Shown here one piece after another: positions 56,573 to 64,000 of a stretch of DNA of 64,000 nucleotides. The stretch covers positions 1 through 64,000 of the forward strand of contig JAKAJS010000285.1 of assembly GCA_021813685.1 (NCBI GenBank), in the 5' to 3' direction. Below the pieces are notes generated by a model. That model searched no databases. It saw only the letters and a program-made list of their open reading frames with translations, and was not told the origin of the DNA. Position numbers and translations under genes: made by a program. The number at the start of each line of letters is the position of its first letter. The stretch's first letter is position 1. This DNA comes from Deltaproteobacteria bacterium. GTDB lineage: Bacteria > Desulfobacterota > Syntrophobacteria > Syntrophobacterales > Syntrophobacteraceae.

Positions 56573-58333
56573 CTACCCGTTCACCATGAGCCACAGTTCT
56601 TTTATGATTTCTTTCACCTGGCCGGCCCGGGCGTTCATCTCGGTTGACTCCGAGGCCGATTCCTCAGCGCCTGCCGCATTTTGCTGGACGACCTTGTCCA
56701 TTTCCCCGATCGCCTGGTTGATCTGTTCGATTCCCCTGGCCTGTTCCTGGGAGGCCGCCGAGATATCACCGATGAGTTCGCCGGTTTTCTCCACCTCCTG
56801 GACGACCTCGCGGTATTCTGTTACGGTTTTTTGCGCCAGCCCCGATCCCCTGTCGATTTTTTGAATGATGACCCGGATCAGGCCGGCGGTATCTTTCGCC
56901 GCCCCGGCCGACTTCATGGCAAGGCTTCTGACCTCATCGGCCACGACCGCAAAGCCGGCGCCGGCCGCTCCGGCCCGCGCCGCTTCGACTGCCGCGTTCA
57001 ATGCCAGCAAATTTGTCTGGAAGGCTATCTCATCAATTGTCTTGATGATCTTGGAGGTCTCTTCGCTTGCCTCGGATATCTCTTCCATCGATGCGGTAAG
57101 CTCGCCCATCGATCGAGCCGAGCGGGCAACCGTTTCTTTGGTCAGTATCATCAGTTTGTTAGCCTCACGGGCATTATCGGCGTTCTGCCGGATCATCGAA
57201 GAGACCTCCTCAAGGGATGCGGAGGTCTCCTCGATGGCGGAGGCCTGCTCGGAGGCGCCCTGCGCCAGCCGATGACTTGCTGCCCCCAGTTCGGAGGCTA
57301 CCGAAGAGACCGATTCGGAGGCATTTGCGAGCTTTTCTGCCAGGTGCGCGACCGGCCTCGAAATAGTGCGCCCGACGGCGAAAGATAACGTGGCTGTGGC
57401 GGCAGCGAGTGAAAAGAATAAGGCGAGAACCCATCGGATCCGGGCGGCGGCGCCGGCTTTGAGGCGATTGATTTCCTTACTTATGATTGCCAGTTCTTCC
57501 TTTTTCAGCGCTGCGACATCCTTCACCTGCCGTGAGCCATCGAGAAAAAACATCTCGGCATCGACCCCGTAGTAGCCTGTTGCCGCCTTTCTGATTACAA
57601 CAAAGACGGTGTTAGACACATTGACCCAGGCTTGCTCTTTGGGGAAGGAGCGGATTTTTTTGAGCATTGCCTGATCGACGTTCAGAACCGGGGTGTCCAG
57701 GCCCGAGTAGACGCGTGCATAGAGCCCCATAATGGTTTCCAATTCGGGGCTGGTAACGGGGCGATCGGCCCCGAGCACATTTCTTAAAACCGCCCTCAGT
57801 TTTTGCGCGCTTTCGCCAACGCTTTCAAAAAGTGCTACGTCCTGCAGCTTTTTGTCCAACCCGACGACGCTTCTGGCGTCTATCGCCGCCTTTTCCGCAG
57901 CCATTACGGTTGCAATAATGCCGGAATAGCCTTTCAGACTTTTTTCCAGTCGAATTTTACTGTCCACACCCGAGCGCAGTCCGTTCAGGTCGGACAACGC
58001 CCGGCGTGCTGCATCCCGGTCCTTTGCAGCGATTTTCGCAAGAGCCGGACTCTTCAGGAAGTCTGCCACAGCGGGATCGGTCATTTTTCGCTTCGTCACC
58101 ACCTGCCCCCGATCGATGATGCTTTTGAGAAACAGGCTGGAGTATTCGCTTTCCGCCTGGAGAGTTGAAACCAGGTGTGAAGCCGAGTTTATGAGCTCCA
58201 CATTCAAAGCGATCCTATCGGTAGCATTGATAATCCTTCGTTCCTTGAGGACCATGAAGCAGGCGAACGCCATAAATACGGCAATGGGAATACAGGTCAA
58301 TGCGAGGATTTTCCGATTGATGCTGAAATTCAT
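56573..58333 (-). CDS. Methyl-accepting chemotaxis protein
   Basis: A 586-residue transmembrane chemoreceptor. TM1 is at residues ~10-30 ([20 protein letters not shown]), followed by a ~270-residue helical periplasmic sensor resembling the nitrate/nitrite-sensing (NIT) class, TM2 at ~300-325 ([20 protein letters not shown]), a HAMP-like segment, and the cytoplasmic signalling helices with the conserved tip [20 protein letters not shown] then [20 protein letters not shown]. It lacks an obvious C-terminal CheR/CheB pentapeptide. I chose [10 protein letters not shown], preceded by AGGAAAGG, over a longer start. No che genes are nearby. Confidence 0.92.
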   Translation of the reverse strand: MNFSINRKILALTCIPIAVFMAFACFMVLKERRIINATDRIALNVELINSASHLVSTLQAESEYSSLFLKSIIDRGQVVTKRKMTDPAVADFLKSPALAKIAAKDRDAARRALSDLNGLRSGVDSKIRLEKSLKGYSGIIATVMAAEKAAIDARSVVGLDKKLQDVALFESVGESAQKLRAVLRNVLGADRPVTSPELETIMGLYARVYSGLDTPVLNVDQAMLKKIRSFPKEQAWVNVSNTVFVVIRKAATGYYGVDAEMFFLDGSRQVKDVAALKKEELAIISKEINRLKAGAAARIRWVLALFFSLAAATATLSFAVGRTISRPVAHLAEKLANASESVSSVASELGAASHRLAQGASEQASAIEETSASLEEVSSMIRQNADNAREANKLMILTKETVARSARSMGELTASMEEISEASEETSKIIKTIDEIAFQTNLLALNAAVEAARAGAAGAGFAVVADEVRSLAMKSAGAAKDTAGLIRVIIQKIDRGSGLAQKTVTEYREVVQEVEKTGELIGDISAASQEQARGIEQINQAIGEMDKVVQQNAAGAEESASESTEMNARAGQVKEIIKELWLMVNG

Positions 58334-58528
58334 GAAACTACCTTTCCTGAACGTTCGTTTTAGTTGAGAAAGAATAGTTCGCCCATAACTCCGTCCCACT
58401 TTGGAGACAGCGTTTCGAGGCTCATCCCGGACTGTAGTCGGCTGGAATGCCTTGTAACAGTATTACGGGGAGGTTACGGTTGTGTGTATTTAGTCATGAA
58501 GGCGGAAATGAGCGCTTAGCGGGGATTT

Positions 58529-58948
58529 TTATTTGGTGTGCCAGTTTTCAACCCGCAGGCCTTCAAATACGGAAAAATCGGCCGTATTTTGGGTAACCAT
58601 TACCAGTCCATTCACCTTGCTGATAGCGGCGATTTGACAATCAACGAAAGAGGGCGTCTTACCGAGGGCTGTCAGTCTTGCCCTTTCTTCGGCATGCCAC
58701 CGCGCCGCCCTTTCATCGTAGGGGAGAATAGGGAGATTTTTATTGACTACCTCTTCCAGGTAAGCCTCGATCAACTCGCGTCTTCGAGAAAGCGGCATGC
58801 GCAGGCAACCAAATCTTAACTCATGCAAGACCGGGGCGGCTGTAACAATGCTATCCTGATATCTCCGGAGCATGGCCATTACATTCACGTCGGGCGCAGC
58901 CTTCAAGGCCTCTGACAAGACATTTGTGTCGAGGAGGTACTTCTTCAC
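58529..58948 (-). CDS. vapC: VapC-type PIN-domain ribonuclease toxin
   Basis: A 139-residue PIN-domain protein of the FitB/VapC group: LLDTNVLSEALK (first Asp), LHELRFGCLRMP (Glu), TPSFVDCQIAAIS (second Asp) and LVMVTQNTADFSVFEGLRVENW. It would cleave RNA when not bound by its antitoxin. It overlaps the antitoxin gene by 4 bp, making a coupled module with the toxin second. Catalytic residues look intact, so the system is probably functional, unlike the PIN remnant at 50867. Confidence 0.92.
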   Translation of the reverse strand: MKKYLLDTNVLSEALKAAPDVNVMAMLRRYQDSIVTAAPVLHELRFGCLRMPLSRRRELIEAYLEEVVNKNLPILPYDERAARWHAEERARLTALGKTPSFVDCQIAAISKVNGLVMVTQNTADFSVFEGLRVENWHTK

Positions 58949-59226
58949 TCCAGTTCCACCCGTCGTCCGCAGGATTCATCCCGGAGGTGCTCAAAATCAG
59001 TATCGAAAATATGAATGTTTTCCTTCCTCATCTGTTCGCGAAGCGTTTCCAACGCCTGCCAGAATCCTTTCCCTTCACGGCTTAACTTTTCAAACTGGCC
59101 GATTGACAATAAAACGGCAACTGGCCGGCCATAGCGGGTCAGCGTGACGTGGGAACCCTCTTCGACGCTATGAACGATGGCGGGGAGCTTATTTTTTGCC
59201 TCGGCAATGGTGTAACGTTCCTCCAT
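58945..59226 (-). CDS. Phd/YefM-family antitoxin
   Basis: A 93-residue antitoxin whose N-terminal Phd/YefM fold (YTIAEAKNKLPAIVHSVEEG, SHVTLTRYGRPVAVLLSIGQ) binds the promoter, and whose charged C-terminal half (RKENIHIFDTDFEHLRDESC) would wrap the toxin. It precedes vapC with a 4-bp ATGA overlap. A palindrome 35-54 bp upstream is a likely autoregulatory site. Confidence 0.92.
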   Translation of the reverse strand: MEERYTIAEAKNKLPAIVHSVEEGSHVTLTRYGRPVAVLLSIGQFEKLSREGKGFWQALETLREQMRKENIHIFDTDFEHLRDESCGRRVELE

Positions 59227-59260
59227 GGGCCTTGCTCCTCAAGTTAGTGATTGTTCGATT

Positions 59261-59280
59261 ATAGCCATCTTTATGGCCAT
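59261..59280. promoter_or_regulatory. Candidate autoregulatory operator of the Phd-VapC pair
   Basis: ATAGCCAT and ATGGCCAT form an inverted repeat (7 of 8 positions) around CTTT, 35 bp upstream of the antitoxin start and within the divergent interval shared with the sensor kinase. The remaining ~130 bp show nothing recognisable. Confidence 0.45.
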
Positions 59281-59415
59281 AAACAAGCGACGATTCGCCG
59301 GATTTTTCGCTTTTCTCCCGACACTAGCGATGCTACAAACCTGGTTGCGGGGGATTAGCGGGCTATTATTCGAAAATAATGATTACACACACTCGAAAAA
59401 GCGATTGCGGGACGC

Positions 59416-60936
59416 ATGATTTCCGAGGCAGACACGGAAAGCCGGCCCATAAAGGTGCTGCTTGTCGAAGACGATGAAGAGGACTTTTTTATCCTCCGCA
59501 GCCTTCTTTCAAAGATATCCATGCAACGTTACGAACTGCAAAGGACCCGCGACTACGATACGGCACTGGCCTCCCTTGCCCGGAATGAGTGCGACCTCTG
59601 TCTGCTGGACTCCCGGCTCGGCCAAAGGAGCGGGATTGAATTCCTGAAGGACTCTTTGGCCTCTGGATGCAAGGCCCCGATTATCTTTCTTACCGCCCGG
59701 GGCGACGACCGCGTAGCTATGGAGGCGATGGAGGCGGGGGCCTCCGACTACCTGTCGAAAGAGGCTCTCAGTTCCGATCTGCTCGAGCGCTCCATCCGCT
59801 ACGCGACGCAAATGGCCGCGGCCCGAAAAGAGATCGATGCGCAGAGCGCGCGCCTGAAACAGGTCGAAGCGACGCTGCAGGAGAGCCGGGCAAATCTGCA
59901 GGCGGCCCTCGACAGCATGGCGGACGCCGTGTTCATCACGGACCTGGAGGGCCGCTTTATCGAGTTCAACGATGCATTGGCCAAATTCTACAGGTTTGGC
60001 AGCAAGGAGGAGTGTGCCAGGACGTTAGACGAATACCCGAAGTTTCTCGACGCCTGTATGGATGACGGGCGGCAGGTGCCTTTCGACCAGTGGGCGGTGC
60101 CAAAGGCTCTGCGGGGCGAGAGGGCTACAAACGCCGAATACACCCTGCGGCGAAAGGATTCGGGTGAGACCTGGATCGGGAGCTACAGCTTCGGACCCAT
60201 CCGTGACGGGAGGGGCGCAATCGTCGGCTCGGTTGTGGTGGCGCGTGACATAACCGAGCAAAGAAGAGCCGAAAGGGAGCTGTACGATTCACACCGGGAA
60301 AAGACCGCTCTTCTCAAAGAGGTCCATCACCGGGTCAAAAACAACCTCCAGATCGTGATAAGCCTTCTCGGGCTGCAGGCCAATCGAAGCAAAAACCCCG
60401 AGGTGCTCGCAATTTTTAAAGACACTCAGAACCGGATACGCTCCATGGCGCTTTTGCACGAAGTGCTCTACCGCTCCGGGAACCTCGCGCAGATAAGCTT
60501 TGCTGTTTACATAGAAGATTTTCTTCGCCACATTGCGGCCTCCTACGGGCGGGCGGCTCAACGGATCAAGCTGGAACGCCGGGTGGGAGATATTCAACTG
60601 CCTCTCAACCTTGCCGTGCCCTGCGGACTCATCGTCAACGAACTCGTCACCAATGCGTTGAAGCACGCTTTCCCCGGCGGTCGTGCCGGCAAGATACTGG
60701 TGGAGCTTGCGCGCGTAGAGGAAGAGGAGGTTTCTTTGAGCGTTTGCGACAACGGGACTGGACTTCCTCCGGAAGCCCGATCCAGTGCGTCCTCGACCCT
60801 GGGGCTCACCCTGGTTTCCGAACTTTCCCGGCAGCTCTCCGGGCGTCTCACCATGGAAAGGCCGGACGGGGGAGGCACGGTGTTTCGAATACGCTTCCCT
60901 CTCTCTGCAGGCACAACGGAAGGAGCGCAGAAATGA
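59416..60936 (+). CDS. Receiver-PAS hybrid histidine kinase (HisKA_2 type)
   Basis: A 506-residue cytoplasmic signalling protein. Residues ~12-130 are a receiver (acidic D19/D20, phosphoacceptor D65 in CLLDSRLGQRSG, T93, K115). A coiled coil and PAS domain follow (~150-285, LDSMADAVFITDLEGRFIEF). The HisKA_2 domain has phospho-His in LLKEVHHRVKNNLQIVISLL and an HATPase domain with N box IVNELVTNALKHAFPGG and G box VCDNGTGLPP and TLGLTLVSEL. The receiver closely resembles that of the regulator at 1043-3595. Its stop overlaps the start of the next kinase gene (ATGA), so the two are translationally coupled. Confidence 0.92.
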   Translation: MISEADTESRPIKVLLVEDDEEDFFILRSLLSKISMQRYELQRTRDYDTALASLARNECDLCLLDSRLGQRSGIEFLKDSLASGCKAPIIFLTARGDDRVAMEAMEAGASDYLSKEALSSDLLERSIRYATQMAAARKEIDAQSARLKQVEATLQESRANLQAALDSMADAVFITDLEGRFIEFNDALAKFYRFGSKEECARTLDEYPKFLDACMDDGRQVPFDQWAVPKALRGERATNAEYTLRRKDSGETWIGSYSFGPIRDGRGAIVGSVVVARDITEQRRAERELYDSHREKTALLKEVHHRVKNNLQIVISLLGLQANRSKNPEVLAIFKDTQNRIRSMALLHEVLYRSGNLAQISFAVYIEDFLRHIAASYGRAAQRIKLERRVGDIQLPLNLAVPCGLIVNELVTNALKHAFPGGRAGKILVELARVEEEEVSLSVCDNGTGLPPEARSSASSTLGLTLVSELSRQLSGRLTMERPDGGGTVFRIRFPLSAGTTEGAQK

Positions 60937-63900
60937 AATCGGCCCGCATACTCATTGTTGAAGATGAACCCGTCGTGTCTCTGGAAATCTTTGAGCGGCT
61001 GCTGGCACTGGGTTTTGAGCCGACCGGCAGGGCCATGACCGGTGAAGAGGCTCTGGCGGCGGCCGGAGAGCAATGCCCCGACCTGGTTCTCATGGACATC
61101 AACCTGGGCGGGGGGATGGACGGAATCGAGACAGCCGTTGCAATTCGTCGCATGTGCCGGACCCCGGTCGTCTTTCTTACCGCCTATTCGGAAGACGAGA
61201 CCCTGGACCGCGCCAAACGCGCGGAGCCCTACGGCTACATTCTCAAGCCTTTCGAGGACCGGGATCTCAAAACCTCTATCGAAATGGCTTTGAGCAGGCA
61301 CGGCTCCGACCTGGAAATCCGGCGGTTGAACAGGCTATATGATGTGTTGAGCCAGGTAAACCAGACCATCGTGCGCGTCCAGTCCCCCGAGGAGTTATTC
61401 CGGGCGGTGTGCCGCCTTTTGGTGGAGCGCGGAGAAGTCGACCTGGCATGGATCGGGCGTTTCGATGCCGCTTCTTCCCTTATCGAGCCGGTCGAGTATT
61501 TCGGAGAGGATCGCGAATTCTTAAGAAAAGCAGACTTCTACGCCGATGGGCGCCCGGAGAGGTGGGGGACGCCGGGCAAGGCCGTCCGTGAGGGAAAACC
61601 ATCCGTATGCAATCAGTGCGGCGATACGGCCTGCCCCTATCCCCGGAACGTGAGGCCGGGGCAGTTTGCGTTCGAATCCTGCGGCTCCTTTCCTCTACGG
61701 TTCAAAGGAAACATTTGGGGAACTCTCAACATCGCCGTTTCCGACCCCGGCTATTTTAGAAGTCGAGAGATTCATCTTTTGGAAGAAACGGCGATGGATA
61801 TCTCCTTTGCCCTCGACAAGATCGACGGGGACGCCCGGCGAAAGGAAGTTGAAGAGCTGGCTCTACGGCAGAACAGTGTACTATCCGGAATAAACCGGAT
61901 CTTCCGGGAGGCTTTGAGCACACACGGAGAAGAAGAGCTGGGGGAAAAATGCATTGCGGTCGCAGAAGAGCTCACCGAAAGCCAAATGGGGTTCATGGCG
62001 AAGCTCAGCGCGGAGGGGCGCCTGAAAGACATTGCGATGAGTGATGGCGCTGTGAGCGCCTGTAACGTGAGCGATTCAGGCGGCCACCGGCTGCGACTCA
62101 CCCACACCGAGGTTCATGGCATATACGGAAGTGTCATACTGGGCGGAAAGGCCTTTTACACAAACGACCCGCCGACTCATCCCGACCGTACAGGCTTTCC
62201 CCCCGGGCACCCGCCTCTTAAGACTTTCCTCGGGGCGCCTCTGAAGAGTGACGATCGCACTCTTGGCATGATCGCTGTGGGAAATCGTGAGGACGGGTAT
62301 GGCTCAGAACATATCCTGGCTCTCGAATCGATTGTGCCGGCCATTGTGGAATCTTTTTCCCGCAAGCAGGCGGAAAGGGAGCTGGCAAAAAGCAAGGCGC
62401 AGTTCCAGGCCATCTTCAACTCCATCTCCGACGCCATCGTATTTACGGACATCGACCGCAACATTCTTCTGGTAAACCCCGCCTTCACCACAATGTTCGG
62501 CTACGAAGCCGAGGAGGCGCTGGGGAGATCTACCGAATCGTTCTACCCCGATAGAAGAGCTTGGGAACAGGCGGGGCGCAGCCACTTCCACCTGGGGGAT
62601 TCCCCGAACAGCTCGCCTTTCGAGGCCGCCTTCCGGCACAAGAACGGCTCGCTTATTCCCACCGAATCGGTGGCAGTGCAGGTGAGGGATGCCCGGGGAA
62701 GGATCGTCGGACTTCTCGGCATGCACCGGGATATCACCCAACGCAAGAAGATGGAGGAGGAACGGGCCTCCGTCGAGGCCCAGTTGCGGCAGGCCCAGAA
62801 GATGGAGGCACTGGGAACGCTTGCGGGCGGAATCGCCCATGATTTCAACAATATTCTCGGCATCATTATGGGCTACACGGAAATGGCGCTCATGGAGATG
62901 GACGGCAAGGTGAAGGGCGATTTCCAGGAAGTCCTCAAGGCCTCCCAGCGGGCCAAAGACCTGGTTTCACAGATCCTGGCCTTCAGCCGGCAGACCGAGC
63001 AGGAAATGAGGCCGCTCCGGGTCGGCCCGATAGTGAAAGAGGCCGTCAAGATGCTTCGCGCCGCCCTGCCCTCGACCATCGAGATCAAATGGCAGGTGAA
63101 TTCGCGAGCTTCCATGCTGGGAGACCCCAGCCGGATTCACCAGGTGCTCATGAACCTTTGCACCAATGCCGCGCATGCGATGCAGGAGACAGGAGGGACG
63201 CTGGAGGTGAGAGTGGAGGACGTGCACTGCGACGCCGGGTCGATTCCCCCAAATTCGGGGCTGCGGCCGGGCGCCTATGTGCGGCTCACCGTCGGGGACA
63301 CCGGGCACGGGATCGACCCGTCCATTCGCGAGCGCATATTCGATCCGTTTTTCACCACCAAGGAGCAGGGAGTCGGAACGGGCCTGGGACTTTCGGTCGT
63401 ACACGGAATCGTGCACGGTTATGGGGGAACCGTACAGGTAGAAAGCCTTCCCGGCCAGGGCACCACCTTCAGCGTCTTTTTGCCGGTGTGTAGCGAAATC
63501 GAACGGACATCACCTGCAAACTCTATTTCCGTTCCCGGGGGAACGGAACGGGTGCTCGTCGTCGACGACGAACCCGCACTGGCGAAGGCGATGAGCCTGA
63601 TGTTGCAAAAGCTGGGCTACGAGGTTATCGTGAAAACGAGCGGCGCCGACGCACTCGAGGCGGTGCTCGGACAGCCCGAAGACCAACGGTTCGACCTGGT
63701 GATCACAGATCTGACCATGCCGCACCTGACCGGCGTGGAGTTGGCCGGGGAACTCGTCAGGCTCGACCCGCACCCCGCGATACTTCTCTGTACCGGGTTC
63801 AGCGACAGGCTCGATCCGGAAAAGGTCAAGCCTCTGGGCATTCAGGGATTTCTCATGAAGCCCATGGAGTTGCACGACCTTGCCGAAACCGTGCGCAAAA

Positions 63901-64000
63901 TCCTGGACGAAAGAATGGGGAGGCAAACGAAAAAGCCCATGACCCAACCTGCGAAAAAAAAGCAACCTACGAGGACCTCTACAACATCCCCGAAAACATG
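60933..64000 (+). CDS. Large hybrid sensor kinase: receiver-GAF-GAF-PAS-HK-receiver (runs off window)
   Basis: An open frame of at least 1022 codons with no stop before the window edge. Order: N-terminal receiver (1-125; [10 protein letters not shown], phospho-Asp in [10 protein letters not shown]), two GAF domains (~150-290, with [12 protein letters not shown]; ~310-470), PAS (~475-600, [20 protein letters not shown]), HisKA/HATPase (phospho-His in [40 protein letters not shown]), and a C-terminal receiver (~870-990; [27 protein letters not shown]). It is cytoplasmic, with no membrane segment. It starts in an ATGA overlap with the upstream kinase, which may phosphorylate one of its receivers. 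The natural stop is not seen; see the slippery heptamer at 63956. Confidence 0.92.
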   Translation, partial: MKSARILIVEDEPVVSLEIFERLLALGFEPTGRAMTGEEALAAAGEQCPDLVLMDINLGGGMDGIETAVAIRRMCRTPVVFLTAYSEDETLDRAKRAEPYGYILKPFEDRDLKTSIEMALSRHGSDLEIRRLNRLYDVLSQVNQTIVRVQSPEELFRAVCRLLVERGEVDLAWIGRFDAASSLIEPVEYFGEDREFLRKADFYADGRPERWGTPGKAVREGKPSVCNQCGDTACPYPRNVRPGQFAFESCGSFPLRFKGNIWGTLNIAVSDPGYFRSREIHLLEETAMDISFALDKIDGDARRKEVEELALRQNSVLSGINRIFREALSTHGEEELGEKCIAVAEELTESQMGFMAKLSAEGRLKDIAMSDGAVSACNVSDSGGHRLRLTHTEVHGIYGSVILGGKAFYTNDPPTHPDRTGFPPGHPPLKTFLGAPLKSDDRTLGMIAVGNREDGYGSEHILALESIVPAIVESFSRKQAERELAKSKAQFQAIFNSISDAIVFTDIDRNILLVNPAFTTMFGYEAEEALGRSTESFYPDRRAWEQAGRSHFHLGDSPNSSPFEAAFRHKNGSLIPTESVAVQVRDARGRIVGLLGMHRDITQRKKMEEERASVEAQLRQAQKMEALGTLAGGIAHDFNNILGIIMGYTEMALMEMDGKVKGDFQEVLKASQRAKDLVSQILAFSRQTEQEMRPLRVGPIVKEAVKMLRAALPSTIEIKWQVNSRASMLGDPSRIHQVLMNLCTNAAHAMQETGGTLEVRVEDVHCDAGSIPPNSGLRPGAYVRLTVGDTGHGIDPSIRERIFDPFFTTKEQGVGTGLGLSVVHGIVHGYGGTVQVESLPGQGTTFSVFLPVCSEIERTSPANSISVPGGTERVLVVDDEPALAKAMSLMLQKLGYEVIVKTSGADALEAVLGQPEDQRFDLVITDLTMPHLTGVELAGELVRLDPHPAILLCTGFSDRLDPEKVKPLGIQGFLMKPMELHDLAETVRKILDERMGRQTKKPMTQPAKKKQPTRTSTTSPKT
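63939..64000 (+). other. Junction of the kinase with the start of a Uma2-like gene, with A AAA AAG heptamer
   Basis: In the kinase frame the codons GCG AAA AAA AAG contain the slippery heptamer A AAA AAG at 63956-63962. In the -1 frame just after it the sequence reads [13 protein letters not shown], which looks like the N-terminus of a Uma2 (DUF820) family protein; the in-frame prefix would be MTQPAKK from the ATG at 63939. Only the first residues are inside the window. Either the two genes are joined by frameshifting, the Uma2 gene is broken, or the A run is miscounted by one base. Confidence 0.45.

Overview
The window (roughly 60% GC, densely coded) looks like a chromosome segment of an anaerobic Desulfobacterota / former Deltaproteobacteria, plausibly of the Syntrophobacter type. 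This is inference from gene content: PhaR plus a phasin, a two-subunit glycine dehydrogenase (GcvPA/GcvPB), an indolepyruvate:ferredoxin oxidoreductase alpha subunit, a molybdopterin oxidoreductase beside an FmdE-like protein, many PAS/GAF sensor proteins and iron-sulfur flavoproteins. No rRNA, tRNA or CRISPR array was seen.

Layout. 0-4.7 kb: signalling proteins (single-domain receiver; receiver-PAS-GAF-LuxR), a cold-shock protein and a divergent phaR/phasin pair. 4.8-12.2 kb: PEBP-fold protein, ornithine-cyclodeaminase family enzyme, FmdE-like protein with a molybdopterin oxidoreductase, SDR, methyltransferase and an orphan HigA-type regulator. 12.2-21 kb: housekeeping genes (S1-repeat protein, miaA-mutL, mreB, fabH) with an unusual GAF/degenerate-GGDEF protein in front of mreB and an unknown gene coupled behind it. 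21.4-22.9 kb: a methylmalonate-semialdehyde-type dehydrogenase bracketed by 19-bp direct repeats. 23-33 kb: a carbohydrate locus (CUT1 ABC transporter, GH1 beta-glucosidase, six-hairpin glycosidase-like protein, GH144/glycoamylase-type protein), possibly for beta-glucan. 33-42 kb: an orphan PrsR-type regulator, then the glycine cleavage cluster (lrp-gcvT-gcvH-gcvPA-gcvPB-lipA, divergent from lpdA). 42.4-45 kb: a redox cluster (ferredoxin-like protein and two iron-sulfur flavoproteins) divergent from an ArsR regulator, with a perfect 43-bp palindrome between. 45-52 kb: tandem-cNMP-domain protein, miaB, bifunctional nuclease and adenine deaminase, interspersed with decaying genes (GNAT toxin, PIN toxin, DUF429) and a MITE-like element. 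52-58.4 kb: ferritin-like protein, ClpX-like ATPase, iorA and a chemoreceptor. 58.5-64 kb: a Phd-VapC type toxin-antitoxin pair and two translationally overlapping hybrid sensor kinases, the second running off the end.

Repeats are the most striking non-coding content. At least four families are visible: (i) a 'GACAGGATTACAGGATT' family at three intergenic loci, including a near-perfect 188-bp tandem duplication; (ii) a 'cgcgaag' family, including a 30-bp inverted repeat that supplies the C-terminus of one gene; (iii) a GC-rich two-hairpin element of about 63 bp lying inside or at the 3' end of three unrelated coding sequences, with a compensatory base-pair change; (iv) a 194-bp MITE-like element. 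Several genes end inside such repeats.
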